NCBI RefSeq assembly: GCF_009834025.1
Contig: NZ_CP047156.1
Span: forward strand, 1,364,001-1,428,000
DNA length: 64,000 nt
Direction: 5' to 3'
DNA from: Epidermidibacterium keratini
GTDB taxonomy: Bacteria > Actinomycetota > Actinomycetes > Mycobacteriales > Antricoccaceae
Shown here in pieces: positions 53,255 through 62,606 of the stretch; positions within the stretch are counted from its first letter, which is position 1, and each line of letters opens with the position of its first letter. The notes below the pieces were generated by a model. It was not told the DNA's origin. It did not search any database and worked only from the letters and a program-made list of their open reading frames with translations. The translations under genes were made by a program, and so were the position numbers.

Positions 53255-55578
53255 TGTGCCTCCCTGAGCGATTCGGCGAGCAGCCGGAGTACGGCGATCG
53301 CGCCGCGCTTGTCGAGCGGGTCGTTGCCGTTGCCGCACTTCGGCGACTGCACGCACGACGGGCAGCCCGATTCGCACTCGCACGCCTCGATCGCCTGCCG
53401 CGTCGCTTCCAGCCATTCCAGCGCGCGCTCGAACCCCTGCTCGGCAAACCCGGCGCCACCCGGATGCCCGTCGTAGACAAACACGCTGGGGCGCAGGGTA
53501 TCTGGGTGCATCGCGGTCGAGACGCCGCCGATGTCCCATCGGTCGCAGGTCGCAATGAGCGGCAACAATCCGATTGCGGCGTGCTCGGCGGCGTGCAGTG
53601 CGCCCGGCAGCATCGCCGCCACCTGGTCGGGCGGTCCGAGCGCGTCGACCGCCTCCTGCGACAGCGTCCACAGCATCGCTCGGGTGCGCAGCTGGCGCAC
53701 TGGCAGATCGAGCGCGGTCTGGTCGATGACCTCGCTCGTGCTCGGGTTGCGTCGTTGGAACGAGACGACCTGGCTGCTCACCTCGACGTCGACGAAGTGC
53801 ACGTCGGCGCGCGGCGTACTCCGCGAACGCAGCACCTCGACCAGCCGGATGTCGGTGTGCTCCTGGGAGTACGTCGTGTAGGGCGGGTCCTCGCTGTGCA
53901 TGAACGCCGCGCTTTCGTCGTGGTCGAGCTCGTCGACCAGCCAGGTGTCTCCGCGGTGCAGGTAGACCGCGCCAGGGTGCACGGTGCTGTCGGCCGCCGA
54001 GGCGTCGATCGTGCCGATGAGCTGGCCGGTGTCGCTCTCGACGAGCGCGACGGTCGACCCGCTGCCGCGAATGTCGAGGGACGGCGGTTCGAGCTCGCTG
54101 TAGAACCAGCCCGCGGGGCGGCGGCGTACGACGCGCTGCTCGGCGAGCTCGTCGAGCACCTCACGCGCGGTCTCGCCGCCAAACAGCTCGTCGATCTCGC
54201 GGTCGGTCAGGGGCAGCTCGTAGGCGGCGCAGGCGAGCTGCGGCGCGAGCACATAGCGGTTGTCGGGGTCGATCACCGTCGCCTCGACCGGCCGGTCGAA
54301 GATCGCCTCCTGATGGTGGGTCAGGTAGGTGTCAAGCGGGTCGTCGCGGGCGACGAACACCGCGAGCGCGTCGTCGCGCCGGCGCCCCGCGCGACCGACC
54401 TGCTGCCACAGACTTGCCAGCGTGCCAGGGAATCCCGCGACGACCACCGCGTCGAGTCCGGCGATATCGATGCCGAGCTCGAGAGCGGTCGTGGCCGCTG
54501 CACCGAGCAACTCGCCGGACGACAAGGCCCGTTCGAGCGCCCGACGCTCGTCGGGCAGATAGCCCGCGCGGTACGCCGCGATCCGGCTGGCCAGCTCGCC
54601 TGCGCCGGCCTCGCGAAGGTGGTCTTGCGCGCTCAGCGTGACGATCTCGGCGGCGCGGCGTGAGCGCACAAACACCAGGGTGCGGCGCCCCTCGATGATC
54701 AAGTCAGCCAGCAGCCGTGCCGCCTCGGCCGTCGCGGTACGCCGGATCGGTGCGTCGTGCTCGCCCTTGAGCTCGGTCAACGGCGGCTCCCAGAGCGCAA
54801 AAGTACGCCGTCCGCGGGGAGCGCGAGCGCCGGTGACCGGCGTACACGACACACCGGTCAGCACCGAGGCGGCCTCGCCGGGGTTGCGCGCGGTTGCTGA
54901 GGCGAGGATGAAGGTCGGCTCGGCGCCGTACTTTGCGCACAGTCGGCGCAGCCGCCGGATCACGTGGGCGACGTGTGAGCCGAAGACTCCCCGATATATG
55001 TGGCATTCGTCGATCACGACGTAACGCAGACGACGTAGCAGCATGTGCCACTGGCCGTGTCGAGGCAGGATTCCCTTGCTGAGCATGTCGGGGTTGGTGA
55101 AGATCCACCGTGAGTGCTCGCGCGCCCACTGCCGGTCGTCGGGGCTGGTGTCGCCGTCGTACGCCGCCGCCCGGATCCCGTGGGCGCCGCCCGGATCGAC
55201 GTCGAGCTCGCCGATCGCGCGCAGTTGGTCGTGCCCGAGCGCTTTGGTCGGCGAGATATAGAGGGCTTTCGATTTAGGGTCGTCAAGGAGCTCGGAGAGC
55301 ACCGGCAGCTGGTAGCCCAGTGACTTGCCGGTCGCCGTACCCGTCGCAATCACCACCGAGTCACCCGCGCGCGCCAGCTCAGCGGCTTCGACTTGGTGCT
55401 CCCAGGGCTGCTTGATGCCGCGGTTTTGGTAGGCGTCGCGCAGTGTTTCCGGCACCCACTCCGGCCACACCGCGTGCGCCTCGGCGACCGGCGGGAGGTC
55501 TTCGACGTGCGTGATCGGAGAGTCGCTCGCGGTGGTCACCGAGGCCAGGAAGCTCTCGGTCCACGGCACAGCGGTCAT
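53251..55578 (-). CDS. DEAD/DEAH helicase with C-terminal DUF1998 (MrfA/YprA family)
   Basis: 775 aa. Helicase motifs I (VIATGTATGKS, about residues 77-87), II (VIDECHIYRG) and VI (WQQVGRAGRRRDD) surround a two-RecA core. The C-terminal DUF1998 (MZB) domain has VYDGHPGGAGFAEQGF and four cysteines (CECESGCPSCVQSPKCGNG) for a structural metal. MrfA-type 3'-5' helicases act in repair of mitomycin-type DNA damage in Bacillus; the mycobacterial counterpart is Rv3649, also near topA and tad. TGTGAT lies 6 nt before the ATG and no Shine-Dalgarno is seen. Confidence 0.92.
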   Translation of the reverse strand: MTAVPWTESFLASVTTASDSPITHVEDLPPVAEAHAVWPEWVPETLRDAYQNRGIKQPWEHQVEAAELARAGDSVVIATGTATGKSLGYQLPVLSELLDDPKSKALYISPTKALGHDQLRAIGELDVDPGGAHGIRAAAYDGDTSPDDRQWAREHSRWIFTNPDMLSKGILPRHGQWHMLLRRLRYVVIDECHIYRGVFGSHVAHVIRRLRRLCAKYGAEPTFILASATARNPGEAASVLTGVSCTPVTGARAPRGRRTFALWEPPLTELKGEHDAPIRRTATAEAARLLADLIIEGRRTLVFVRSRRAAEIVTLSAQDHLREAGAGELASRIAAYRAGYLPDERRALERALSSGELLGAAATTALELGIDIAGLDAVVVAGFPGTLASLWQQVGRAGRRRDDALAVFVARDDPLDTYLTHHQEAIFDRPVEATVIDPDNRYVLAPQLACAAYELPLTDREIDELFGGETAREVLDELAEQRVVRRRPAGWFYSELEPPSLDIRGSGSTVALVESDTGQLIGTIDASAADSTVHPGAVYLHRGDTWLVDELDHDESAAFMHSEDPPYTTYSQEHTDIRLVEVLRSRSTPRADVHFVDVEVSSQVVSFQRRNPSTSEVIDQTALDLPVRQLRTRAMLWTLSQEAVDALGPPDQVAAMLPGALHAAEHAAIGLLPLIATCDRWDIGGVSTAMHPDTLRPSVFVYDGHPGGAGFAEQGFERALEWLEATRQAIEACECESGCPSCVQSPKCGNGNDPLDKRGAIAVLRLLAESLREAQ

Positions 55579-55612
55579 CTACCCATCACACCGCATTCCG
55601 CCCGGGCAGGTG

Positions 55613-56009
55613 CTATCGGGCGACGGCAGCCGCGTGCGCGGCGGCTGCGTCCTCGAAGAAGTGATACCGCGTGAACTCGCCCTGATCGACCGTGAGATGC
55701 AGCGCGAACCGGGATAGGAACGATCGCCCGGTCCGCCGTACCCGGTCTTCGATGACTCCGAGCACGACACCCTGGTCGCCCTCGACGACGATGTGGTCGA
55801 CCTCGAACCGCAACGTCTCCAGATGCTCATCGAGCGAGGCAAAGAAACCGGCCAACTCGCTGGGGGTGCGGACGTCAGGTATCCACCAGGACGTCCGGAT
55901 GGTGCGGGATCGCAAAGTCGATCGCGTTGGCGAACAGCGAGGCTGCACCGTCAGCGTCGCCAGAGCCGATGCGCGACAGCAGTTCCTCAATCAGCCGTTT
56001 GGTCTCCAT
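55613..56009 (-). pseudogene. SnoaL/NTF2-like protein gene with an apparent frameshift
   Basis: From ATG 56009 the frame reads METKRLIEELLSRIGSGDAD ... AIPHHPDVLVDT and stops at about 55875. A second frame, shifted by one base near 55885-55890, continues as WIPDVRTPSELAGFF ... VDHIVVEGDQGVVLGVIEDRV to TAG 55613. Joined, they make a normal SnoaL-like domain of about 130 residues. The shift could be a real inactivating mutation, a sequencing error, or (less likely) programmed frameshifting. The gene sits between the helicase and the Rv3647c-like gene. Confidence 0.65.
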
Positions 56010-56102
56010 GACAGCCCAACACCGAACCCACCGGCGATGTTGCGGCGACGTCGCGCCTGTTACGTCCCCGGCAACCACCATGGCGATGTCGCGGTCCGCG
56101 GC

Positions 56103-56108
56103 TACCCT
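56103..56108 (+). promoter_or_regulatory. -10 box TACCCT of the 56116 gene (leaderless)
   Basis: TACCCT with 7 nt to GTG 56116. This supports that start over the in-frame ATGs at 56080 and 56086. Confidence 0.5.
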
Positions 56109-56115
56109 GGTCGTC

Positions 56116-56688
56116 GTGACCGACCAGCTCATGCTCTTCGCCTCCGAGGGCGCGGAGCCGACGATCGACGACCTCGATGGCCTGATGTTCGGCCCGGGAC
56201 ACGTCGTACGCCGGGCCGGTATGGCGCGCCTGTCGGTGCTGGTCGACGACGTGTGGCGAGCCGAGGCGCTGCTGGGTGAGTTCGAGTCACGCAACCTGCG
56301 CGGGGAGTTCGCGCCGAGTCGCGAGGACTCCGGCAAGCTCGTGGTCCGCACCGACTTCAACGACTCGCTGGTCTCGCTCGCCACACGCTGGGCCGCGGGT
56401 GGGAAGGCGCGGCAAGGCGCCAAGCTCAGCGGCGCGGCCCTGCGGCTATGGGTGATCGCCGCCGGGCGGGCCGGCGACGAGGCCTTCTTGCTCCCGCTCC
56501 CGCCGACCGACCAAGATCGCTGGCAGATCTCCGGCGCGGCGCTTGCCGCCCGTGGGCTGCGCGCGACGATGGTCGGGCCACGCGGCGGCGGTCCGGCGTA
56601 CCGCATCACCTCCCACAAACGCCTGGCCAAGCTCGCGCTGCTGGTCGGCGAACCACCCTCCGGCGCGCCGCCGTACTCCTGGCCGTAG
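56116..56688 (+). CDS. Conserved hypothetical protein, positional equivalent of Rv3647c
   Basis: 190 aa from GTG 56116, beginning VTDQLMLFASEGAEPTIDDLDG. No signal peptide or helix long enough for a membrane. RRAGMARLSVLVDDVWRAEALLGEF and VRTDFNDSLVSLATRWAAGG are distinctive. Length and position just upstream of topA in the same orientation match mycobacterial Rv3647c (about 190 residues), also of unknown function. The recurring link with topA suggests a role in DNA metabolism; that is inference. Confidence 0.72.
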   Translation: MTDQLMLFASEGAEPTIDDLDGLMFGPGHVVRRAGMARLSVLVDDVWRAEALLGEFESRNLRGEFAPSREDSGKLVVRTDFNDSLVSLATRWAAGGKARQGAKLSGAALRLWVIAAGRAGDEAFLLPLPPTDQDRWQISGAALAARGLRATMVGPRGGGPAYRITSHKRLAKLALLVGEPPSGAPPYSWP

Positions 56689-56894
56689 GCCCACGGCGCG
56701 AGTGCGGCGCACCCCACACCCGTCCCTCTGCCTATGGTGGAGAGAGCAGGCCGTGGGGGTCATGCGGCGGGCTGCCGGAAGTACGACGTATAACGCGGTG
56801 TGTTGCACTCACGCCGCCGCTCACCTAGCCTCAGCCGGACGCGGCCGCAGCATGCGGACGTCACCTAAGAACCAGGAGTAACACGATTTCCACT

Positions 56895-59729
56895 GTGGAA
56901 GTCACCGACACGGACCTCGACGAATCCGAGGAGTCGGTGCAGAAGACCAAGCCGTCGCGCCGCCGCGCGGGCGGCTCCAGCGGCAAGAAGCTCGTCATTG
57001 TCGAGTCGCCCAAGAAGGCCCAGGTCATCTCGGGCTACCTTGGCGACGACTACATGGTTGAAGCGAGCTTCGGCCACGTGCGCGACCTGCCGCGCAAGGG
57101 CGCTCCCATCCCGGAGAAGTACCGCAAGGAGCCATGGGCCAAGCTCGGCGTCGACACCGAGAACGACTTCACCCCGGTGTACGTCGTCGGCGCAGACAAG
57201 AAGGCGCAGGTCGCCAAACTTCGGTCGCTGCTCGCCGACGCCGACGAGCTCTACCTCGCCACCGATGAGGACCGCGAGGGTGAGGCGATCGCCTGGCACC
57301 TGACCGAGCTGCTCAAGCCCAAAGTACCGGTGCACCGCATGGTGTTCCACGAGATCACCAAAAAGGCGATCCTCGAGGCGATCGGCAACACCCGCGAGCT
57401 CAACAACGACCTCGTCGAGGCGCAGGAGACCCGCCGCATCCTCGATCGCCTATATGGCTGGGAAGTTTCTCCCGTCCTGTGGCGCAAAGTCGGTCAGGGC
57501 CTGTCCGCCGGACGCGTCCAGTCCGTTGCCACGCGCCTGATCGTTGAGCGCGAACGGTTGCGGATGAAGTTCGTCGCCGCCGACTACTGGAGCGTCAGCG
57601 CCCTCTTCGGCACCGGCGAGAAGCCGTCGGACCCGACCGAGCCGACCACTCTCAAGGCCACCCTCGTCTCGCTCGATGACCAGCGCATCGCTGTGGGCCG
57701 CGACTTCGACCCTGATACCGGCAAGCCGAAGGCCGACGTCGTACACCTCGACGAAGCCGGCGCTCGCGGGCTGATCGCGCGCCTGGAAGACACTTCTTTC
57801 TCGGTCCTTCGCGTCGATGAGAAGCCTTACCGCCGCCGTCCGGCTGCGCCGTTTATGACCTCTACGCTGCAGCAAGAGGCCGGCCGCAAGCTGCGCTGGT
57901 CGAGCCAGCAGACGATGCGTACGGCGCAGCGGCTCTACGAAAACGGCCACATCACCTACATGCGCACGGACTCCACGACACTGTCGGAGGCGGCGCTCAA
58001 GGCCGCCCGCTCGCAGGCTCGCGAGCTGTACGGCGATGCGTATGTCCCGGCCGAACCGCGCCGCTACCAGCGCAAGGTCAAGAACGCGCAGGAGGCGCAC
58101 GAGGCGATCCGCCCCGCAGGCGATGAGTTCCGGACGCCCGGCCAGCTCGCCTCTCGGCTGCCCAGCGACGAGTTCCGGCTTTACGAGCTGATCTGGATGC
58201 GCACCATCGCCTCGCAGATGAACGACGCCGTCGGGCAGACCGTCTCGATCCGCATCGGCGGCGAGTCGGCGACCGGCGAGAAGGTCGAGTTCAACGCCTC
58301 TGGACGCACCATCACCTTCCCGGGCTTCCTGCGGGCGTACGTCGAGTCGACCGACGACGACAGCGCCGACGACGAAGACCGTCGCCTGCCGAAGGTCGAG
58401 CGTGGCCAGTCACTGACCGGCGACGACTTCGACGCCGCTGGCCACACCACCTCTCCCCCAGCCCGCTACACCGAGCCGAGCCTCGTGCAGTCGCTCGAGG
58501 AGCTGGGCATCGGCCGGCCGGCGACGTACGCCTCGATCATCCAGACCATCCAAGATCGCGGATATGTCTGGAAAAAGGGCTCGGCTCTCGTGCCGTCCTT
58601 CACCGCGTTCGCAGTGGTGGGGCTGCTGGAGCAGCACTTCGCCCGGCTCGTCGACTACCAGTTCACCGCCGAGGTCGAGGGCGACCTCGACGGCATCGCC
58701 GAGGGTGTGCGCTCACGCGTCGACTGGCTCACGCGCTTCTACTTCGGTGGCGAGGGCGGCAACCAGGGCGGCATCGGCGCGCTCGGTGGGCTGAAGAAGA
58801 TTGTCGCCGACAACCTCGGCGAGATCGACGCACGCGGGATCAACTCCATCCCCGTGGGCGAGGACATCGTCGTACGCGTCGGTCGATACGGCCCCTACCT
58901 GCAGCGCGGCCCGGACGAGGAAAGCGAGCGTGCCTCGATTCCTGACGGGCTGGCGCCCGATGAGCTGACGTCGGAGAAGATCGAAGAGCTTCTATCGATG
59001 CCGTCCGGCGATCGCGAGCTCGGCACTGACCCGGAGTCCGGCTACCCTGTGGTCGCTCGGGCAGGTCGCTACGGCCCCTACGTCTCGACGGTGCCTCCGG
59101 AGGACTCCGGCGAGCGTCCGCGCACCGCGAGCCTGTTTAAGACGATGTCGCTGGACACACTCACGCTGGCCGATGCGCTCACCCTGCTGCAGCTGCCGCG
59201 CACCGTCGGCAAGACCGAGGGCGGCGAGGACATTCAGGCGCTCAACGGCCGTTACGGGCCCTACCTGAAGGCGGGCTCGGATACGCGGTCGCTGGAGTCC
59301 GAAGACCAGCTGCTGTCGATCTCGCTCGAGGATGCGCTCGCGATCTTGGCCCAACCCAAGACACGCGGTCGCGCGGCCGCCAAGCCGCCGCTGCGCGAGA
59401 TGGGCGACGACCCGGCGACCGGCAAGAAGATGGTCGTCAAGGATGGACGTTTCGGTCCTTATGTGACCGACGGCGAGACCAACGCGTCGCTGCGCAAGGA
59501 CGACAGCGTTGAGGAGCTGACGCCGGAGCGAGCAGCCGAGCTGCTCGCGGACCGTCGTGCCCGGGGACCGGCCAAGAAGAAGAAGGCGACCAAGAAGGCC
59601 GCGAAGAAGACCACTGCCAAGAAGACCGCAGCGAAAAAGACCGCGGCCAAGAAGGCTGGGGCCAAGAAGACCGCCGCCAAGAAATCGACGGCGAAGAAGG
59701 CCGCCGCCAAGAAGGATCCCACTACGTAA
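56895..59729 (+). CDS. topA: DNA topoisomerase I with lysine-rich C-terminal tail
   Basis: 944 aa from GTG 56895. An N-terminal Toprim domain (KLVIVESPKKAQVISGYLG, YLATDEDREGEAIAWHL), the active-site tyrosine in ITYMRTDSTTLSE (about residue 356) and GIGRPATYASIIQTIQDRGYV. The C-terminus has actinobacterial repeats (VGRYGPYLQRG, AGRYGPYVST, NGRYGPYLKAG, DGRFGPYVTDG) instead of zinc fingers, then a K/A-rich tail of about 45 residues for DNA binding. It relaxes negative supercoils. No Shine-Dalgarno precedes GTG 56895; AGGAG at 56874-56878 is 7 nt before an in-frame ATT (56886), a possible rare start. Confidence 0.95.
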   Translation: MEVTDTDLDESEESVQKTKPSRRRAGGSSGKKLVIVESPKKAQVISGYLGDDYMVEASFGHVRDLPRKGAPIPEKYRKEPWAKLGVDTENDFTPVYVVGADKKAQVAKLRSLLADADELYLATDEDREGEAIAWHLTELLKPKVPVHRMVFHEITKKAILEAIGNTRELNNDLVEAQETRRILDRLYGWEVSPVLWRKVGQGLSAGRVQSVATRLIVERERLRMKFVAADYWSVSALFGTGEKPSDPTEPTTLKATLVSLDDQRIAVGRDFDPDTGKPKADVVHLDEAGARGLIARLEDTSFSVLRVDEKPYRRRPAAPFMTSTLQQEAGRKLRWSSQQTMRTAQRLYENGHITYMRTDSTTLSEAALKAARSQARELYGDAYVPAEPRRYQRKVKNAQEAHEAIRPAGDEFRTPGQLASRLPSDEFRLYELIWMRTIASQMNDAVGQTVSIRIGGESATGEKVEFNASGRTITFPGFLRAYVESTDDDSADDEDRRLPKVERGQSLTGDDFDAAGHTTSPPARYTEPSLVQSLEELGIGRPATYASIIQTIQDRGYVWKKGSALVPSFTAFAVVGLLEQHFARLVDYQFTAEVEGDLDGIAEGVRSRVDWLTRFYFGGEGGNQGGIGALGGLKKIVADNLGEIDARGINSIPVGEDIVVRVGRYGPYLQRGPDEESERASIPDGLAPDELTSEKIEELLSMPSGDRELGTDPESGYPVVARAGRYGPYVSTVPPEDSGERPRTASLFKTMSLDTLTLADALTLLQLPRTVGKTEGGEDIQALNGRYGPYLKAGSDTRSLESEDQLLSISLEDALAILAQPKTRGRAAAKPPLREMGDDPATGKKMVVKDGRFGPYVTDGETNASLRKDDSVEELTPERAAELLADRRARGPAKKKKATKKAAKKTTAKKTAAKKTAAKKAGAKKTAAKKSTAKKAAAKKDPTT

Positions 59730-59788
59730 CGTTCGGATCGCGCGAATTAACGCTCGGATCTAGCGAATTAACGCTCGGATCGCGGTTA
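59727..59788. repeat. Three 21-bp tandem repeats after topA
   Basis: Units starting TAACG at 59727, 59748 and 59769 read TAACGYTCGGATC with a variable tail; the first includes the topA stop and the last the AraC stop. They fill the convergent gap. Confidence 0.75.
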
Positions 59789-60661
59789 GGGGGCGGGTGC
59801 TTGCCTTGGATCCTGCCGCTGGGCCTTGGCGTACGCCGCCGGTGACTGACCGATCGTGGCCGTGAAGTCGCGCGTCAGGTGCGCCTGGTCGGCGTACCCG
59901 AGATCGGTCGCCACCACTGACCAGTCGACCGCCTGGCCCTCGCGGACCAGCTCGGCCGCGTCGATCAGCCGGAACCGGCGGATCACCCAGGTCGGCGAGA
60001 CACCCGCGTAGGCGCCGAACATGCGCTGCAGCGTCCGCACCGTGACCCCGGCGTACGCCGCAAGATCGGCGACGGTGCGCACCGATCGGTCGCGATCGGC
60101 AACCGAGGCGACCTCAGCCACCTGCCGCGCCGTGCTCACCCGCTGCGCATCGCGTCGCTCGAGTACGCCGAGCAGCGCCTCACCCAGCAATGCGACACCC
60201 TCGTCGAGCCCGACCCCGGCGACACCATCGGACAGTGCGGCGCCGTCGAGCCCGAGCTGTTCGTCGATAGGCCGCACGTCGTCGTTGAGAGCCGCCACAT
60301 CGTCGACCCAGGCACCGAACCCACCGACCGTCGTCTTGGCGGCGATATTCCAGCCGGAACCGCTGAGCGCGCGGGTGGTCAAGGTAGTGGTGACGCCATT
60401 GACGACTGCGCGAAGCGGGTATGGGCCAGGCGGCGGATTCTCACCGGGCGGCGGCGCGATGCCGACGCTGATGTTCACCGCCGGATGTGCAACGAGCCGC
60501 TGCCGGTGGGTGAAGCCCATCGGAAGGTCCCAGCGCACCGACCAAAACCAGTCGACTAGTCCGGCGAGGTCCAGCGGCGCCGGGATTCTCTGGAAGTCGA
60601 CGTGGCGCACCAGGTCGCCTGGGGCGACGATGCCCCTGGTGTCGCTTGGAATCTGCGGCAT
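59786..60661 (-). CDS. AraC-family transcriptional regulator
   Basis: 291 aa from ATG 60661, with a TAGGGT -10 box 6 nt upstream (leaderless). An N-terminal domain (DLAGLVDWFWSVRWDLP, HPAVNISVG) of the DUF6597 type precedes the AraC double helix-turn-helix (TVADLAAYAGVTVRTLQRMFGAYAGVSPTWVIRRFRL ... VVATDLGYADQAHLTRDFTATIGQSPAAY). Probably senses a small ligand; target unknown. Its promoter is back-to-back with that of the DinB-like gene. Confidence 0.88.
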   Translation of the reverse strand: MPQIPSDTRGIVAPGDLVRHVDFQRIPAPLDLAGLVDWFWSVRWDLPMGFTHRQRLVAHPAVNISVGIAPPPGENPPPGPYPLRAVVNGVTTTLTTRALSGSGWNIAAKTTVGGFGAWVDDVAALNDDVRPIDEQLGLDGAALSDGVAGVGLDEGVALLGEALLGVLERRDAQRVSTARQVAEVASVADRDRSVRTVADLAAYAGVTVRTLQRMFGAYAGVSPTWVIRRFRLIDAAELVREGQAVDWSVVATDLGYADQAHLTRDFTATIGQSPAAYAKAQRQDPRQAPAP

Positions 60662-60667
60662 GGATTG

Positions 60668-60673
60668 ACCCTA
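60668..60673 (-). promoter_or_regulatory. -10 box TAGGGT of the AraC-type gene (leaderless)
   Basis: TAGGGT on the minus strand, 6 nt, then ATG 60661. No Shine-Dalgarno. Confidence 0.6.
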
Positions 60674-60732
60674 GCGCCGGAGTGCGAGGCATCTTGTCGC
60701 GAATCTTCAATCGCCGCTCATCTGCGACCGCC

Positions 60733-60738
60733 TACGTT
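60733..60738 (+). promoter_or_regulatory. -10 box TACGTT of the 60745 gene (leaderless)
   Basis: TACGTT, 6 nt, then ATG 60745. Confidence 0.55.
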
Positions 60739-60744
60739 CTACTC

Positions 60745-61317
60745 ATGACGACACAGACACAACAGCAGATGTCCGCGGTGCTCGACCAGCTCGCCGGCGT
60801 ACTCGACGGGATCGATGACACCTCCAAGCCGACGCCCTGCACCGAGTACGACGTGGCAGCGCTCCGGGCGCACACCGTCGGCTGGCTGACCGCCTTCACC
60901 GACGGATTCGAAGCTGCCGACGGCCAGTGCTCCAACCCGGATGCCGCCCGAGTCAACGGCACGGGCGGCGATCAGGTGCGTCAGCTTGCCGACCGCCTCG
61001 ATCAGGCGCTGTCGGCGGGCGCTGCACAGCGTCCGTTGCGGATCGGCGATGCCGAGATGCCCGGCGACATGTCCCTGCAGATGATGCTGTGGGAGTACCA
61101 GATGCACGGCTGGGACCTCGCCCGCGCGACCGGCCAGCAGTGGTCACCGCCGCAGGACGGCGTACTCGCCTCGCTCGAGTTCGCTCCAGCGATGCTCACC
61201 GAGGACTACCAGGGCGAGGGCAAGTCGTTTGGCCCGCGCGTCGAGGTCCCCGCCGATGCGCCCGCGATCGACCGGCTCGCCGGGCTCTCTGGCCGCGACC
61301 CGAAGTGGAGCGCGTGA
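60745..61317 (+). CDS. TIGR03086-family DinB-like (mycothiol-type) metal-binding protein
   Basis: 190 aa. VLDQLAGVLDGIDDTSKPTPCTEYDVAALRAHTVGWL matches the N-terminus of the actinobacterial TIGR03086 group, where the cysteine and the following WxVxxLxxHxxG helix are usual; MMLWEYQMHGWDLARATGQ supplies later histidines. Members resemble mycothiol-dependent DinB enzymes that detoxify electrophiles. Followed by a one-base overlap with a DUF3224 gene. Confidence 0.82.
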   Translation: MTTQTQQQMSAVLDQLAGVLDGIDDTSKPTPCTEYDVAALRAHTVGWLTAFTDGFEAADGQCSNPDAARVNGTGGDQVRQLADRLDQALSAGAAQRPLRIGDAEMPGDMSLQMMLWEYQMHGWDLARATGQQWSPPQDGVLASLEFAPAMLTEDYQGEGKSFGPRVEVPADAPAIDRLAGLSGRDPKWSA

Positions 61318-61721
61318 TGACGAGTACGACGGGCACGTTCACTGTCGCCGAGTTCAACCCGCAGCCCTACTCCGCACAGGTCGAGACCGGGCTGCCCAAC
61401 GGATACGTCTTGATGCGCAAGGAGTTTTCCGGCGCGATCAGCGGTACGGCGTACACCCAGTTCGTGTTTGCCTTCGACGAGCAGCGTGGTGGGACGTATG
61501 TCGCGATGGAGTCGTTTACCGGCTCGATCGACGGCCTGGAGGGCACCTGCAATATCGCGCACTCGGCGACGGCCACCGGCGGCGACCGCTCGCATGAGCT
61601 CGTCATCATCGTGCCGGGAAGCGGCACCGGCGCACTGGCCGGCATCAGCGGAACTGGATCGATAGTTATCGATACAGACGGCACGCATCACCTGAATCTG
61701 GACTACAACATCGCGTCCTGA
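61317..61721 (+). CDS. DUF3224 protein
   Basis: 134 aa, ATG in the upstream stop (TGATG). All-beta appearance with AQVETGLPNGYVLMRKEFSGAISGTAYTQFVFAF, YVAMESFTGSIDGLEGTCNIAHSAT and GTGALAGISGTGSIVIDTDGTHHLNLDY, which match the DUF3224 (allene-oxide-cyclase-like barrel) family. Function unknown; coupled translation suggests it works with the DinB-like protein. Confidence 0.85.
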   Translation: MTSTTGTFTVAEFNPQPYSAQVETGLPNGYVLMRKEFSGAISGTAYTQFVFAFDEQRGGTYVAMESFTGSIDGLEGTCNIAHSATATGGDRSHELVIIVPGSGTGALAGISGTGSIVIDTDGTHHLNLDYNIAS

Positions 61722-61837
61722 AGGCCAGAATGACGGCAGCAAGCCCACAGTGACGCGTTGACGGTTCGTGTAAAAGTCACGTGTTGTCCACCGCGACGTC
61801 GTCGCATCGAACCACTTCGATTGTTACCTAGTGGGAC

Positions 61838-62605
61838 ATGACGACGAATGTCTGGCACGACACCGCGACCGTCTCATCCGAGAGCACCACCCCGGCGTAC
61901 TCGCTGCAGATCGTTCCCGCCGGCCCCGAAGCTGAACCCGCACTTCGGTTGCGCTACCGAGTGTTTGCCGACGAGCTCGGCGCGCAGATCACCACCGACG
62001 ACGGGCTCGACACCGACGAGTGGGATCAGCACTGCGAACACCTGATGGTGCGCCACGACGCCACCGGCGAGATCGTCGGCACCTACCGGATCTTCCCGCC
62101 GAAGGCCGCGCGAGCTCTCGGCCGCTCCTACTCCAGCTCGGAGTTCGATCTCGACAACCTGCGTGGAATCAGCGACCAGCTGGTCGAGGTCGGTCGCTCC
62201 TGCGTCGACCCAGCCCACCGTAACGGCGTGGTCATCGGACTGCTGTGGAGCGGGCTCGCCCGTTACCTGCTGCTGTCCGGACATCGCTACCTCGGCGGCT
62301 GTGCATCGATCTATCTCGATGGAGGCCGCGACAACGCCGCGACCATCGTGCGCAAGGCACTGCGCGACAACCAGGGGCCGGCCACGCGCGCGGTCACCCC
62401 GCACGTCGCCTGGGACTACGAGCAGTACGCCGACGTGCCGAAGCCGACCATCCCGCCGCTGCTGCGGGCCTACCTGCGCCTAGGTGCACAGGTGCTGGGC
62501 GAGCCGTCGTACGACCCGGAGTTCAACACCGCCGACCTCTTCATCCTGCTGGATATCCAGGCCATCGACCCACGAGTCCTGAAGCGCTTCGCCGGGACGA
62601 GCTGA
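61838..62605 (+). CDS. OlsB-like N-acyltransferase (GNAT fold)
   Basis: 255 aa. RLRYRVFADELGAQITTDDGLDTDEWDQHCEHLMVRH, VEVGRSCVDPAHRNGVVIGLLWSGLARYLL and GCASIYLDGG are the landmarks of the ornithine acyl-ACP N-acyltransferase/hemolysin-like group. OlsB attaches a 3-hydroxy fatty acid to ornithine. It is followed 1 nt later by a PlsC-type acyltransferase, as olsB and olsA are in several bacteria, so a pathway to an ornithine (or similar) lipid is likely. Substrate is inferred from the family. Confidence 0.8.
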   Translation: MTTNVWHDTATVSSESTTPAYSLQIVPAGPEAEPALRLRYRVFADELGAQITTDDGLDTDEWDQHCEHLMVRHDATGEIVGTYRIFPPKAARALGRSYSSSEFDLDNLRGISDQLVEVGRSCVDPAHRNGVVIGLLWSGLARYLLLSGHRYLGGCASIYLDGGRDNAATIVRKALRDNQGPATRAVTPHVAWDYEQYADVPKPTIPPLLRAYLRLGAQVLGEPSYDPEFNTADLFILLDIQAIDPRVLKRFAGTS

Positions 62606-62606
62606 C

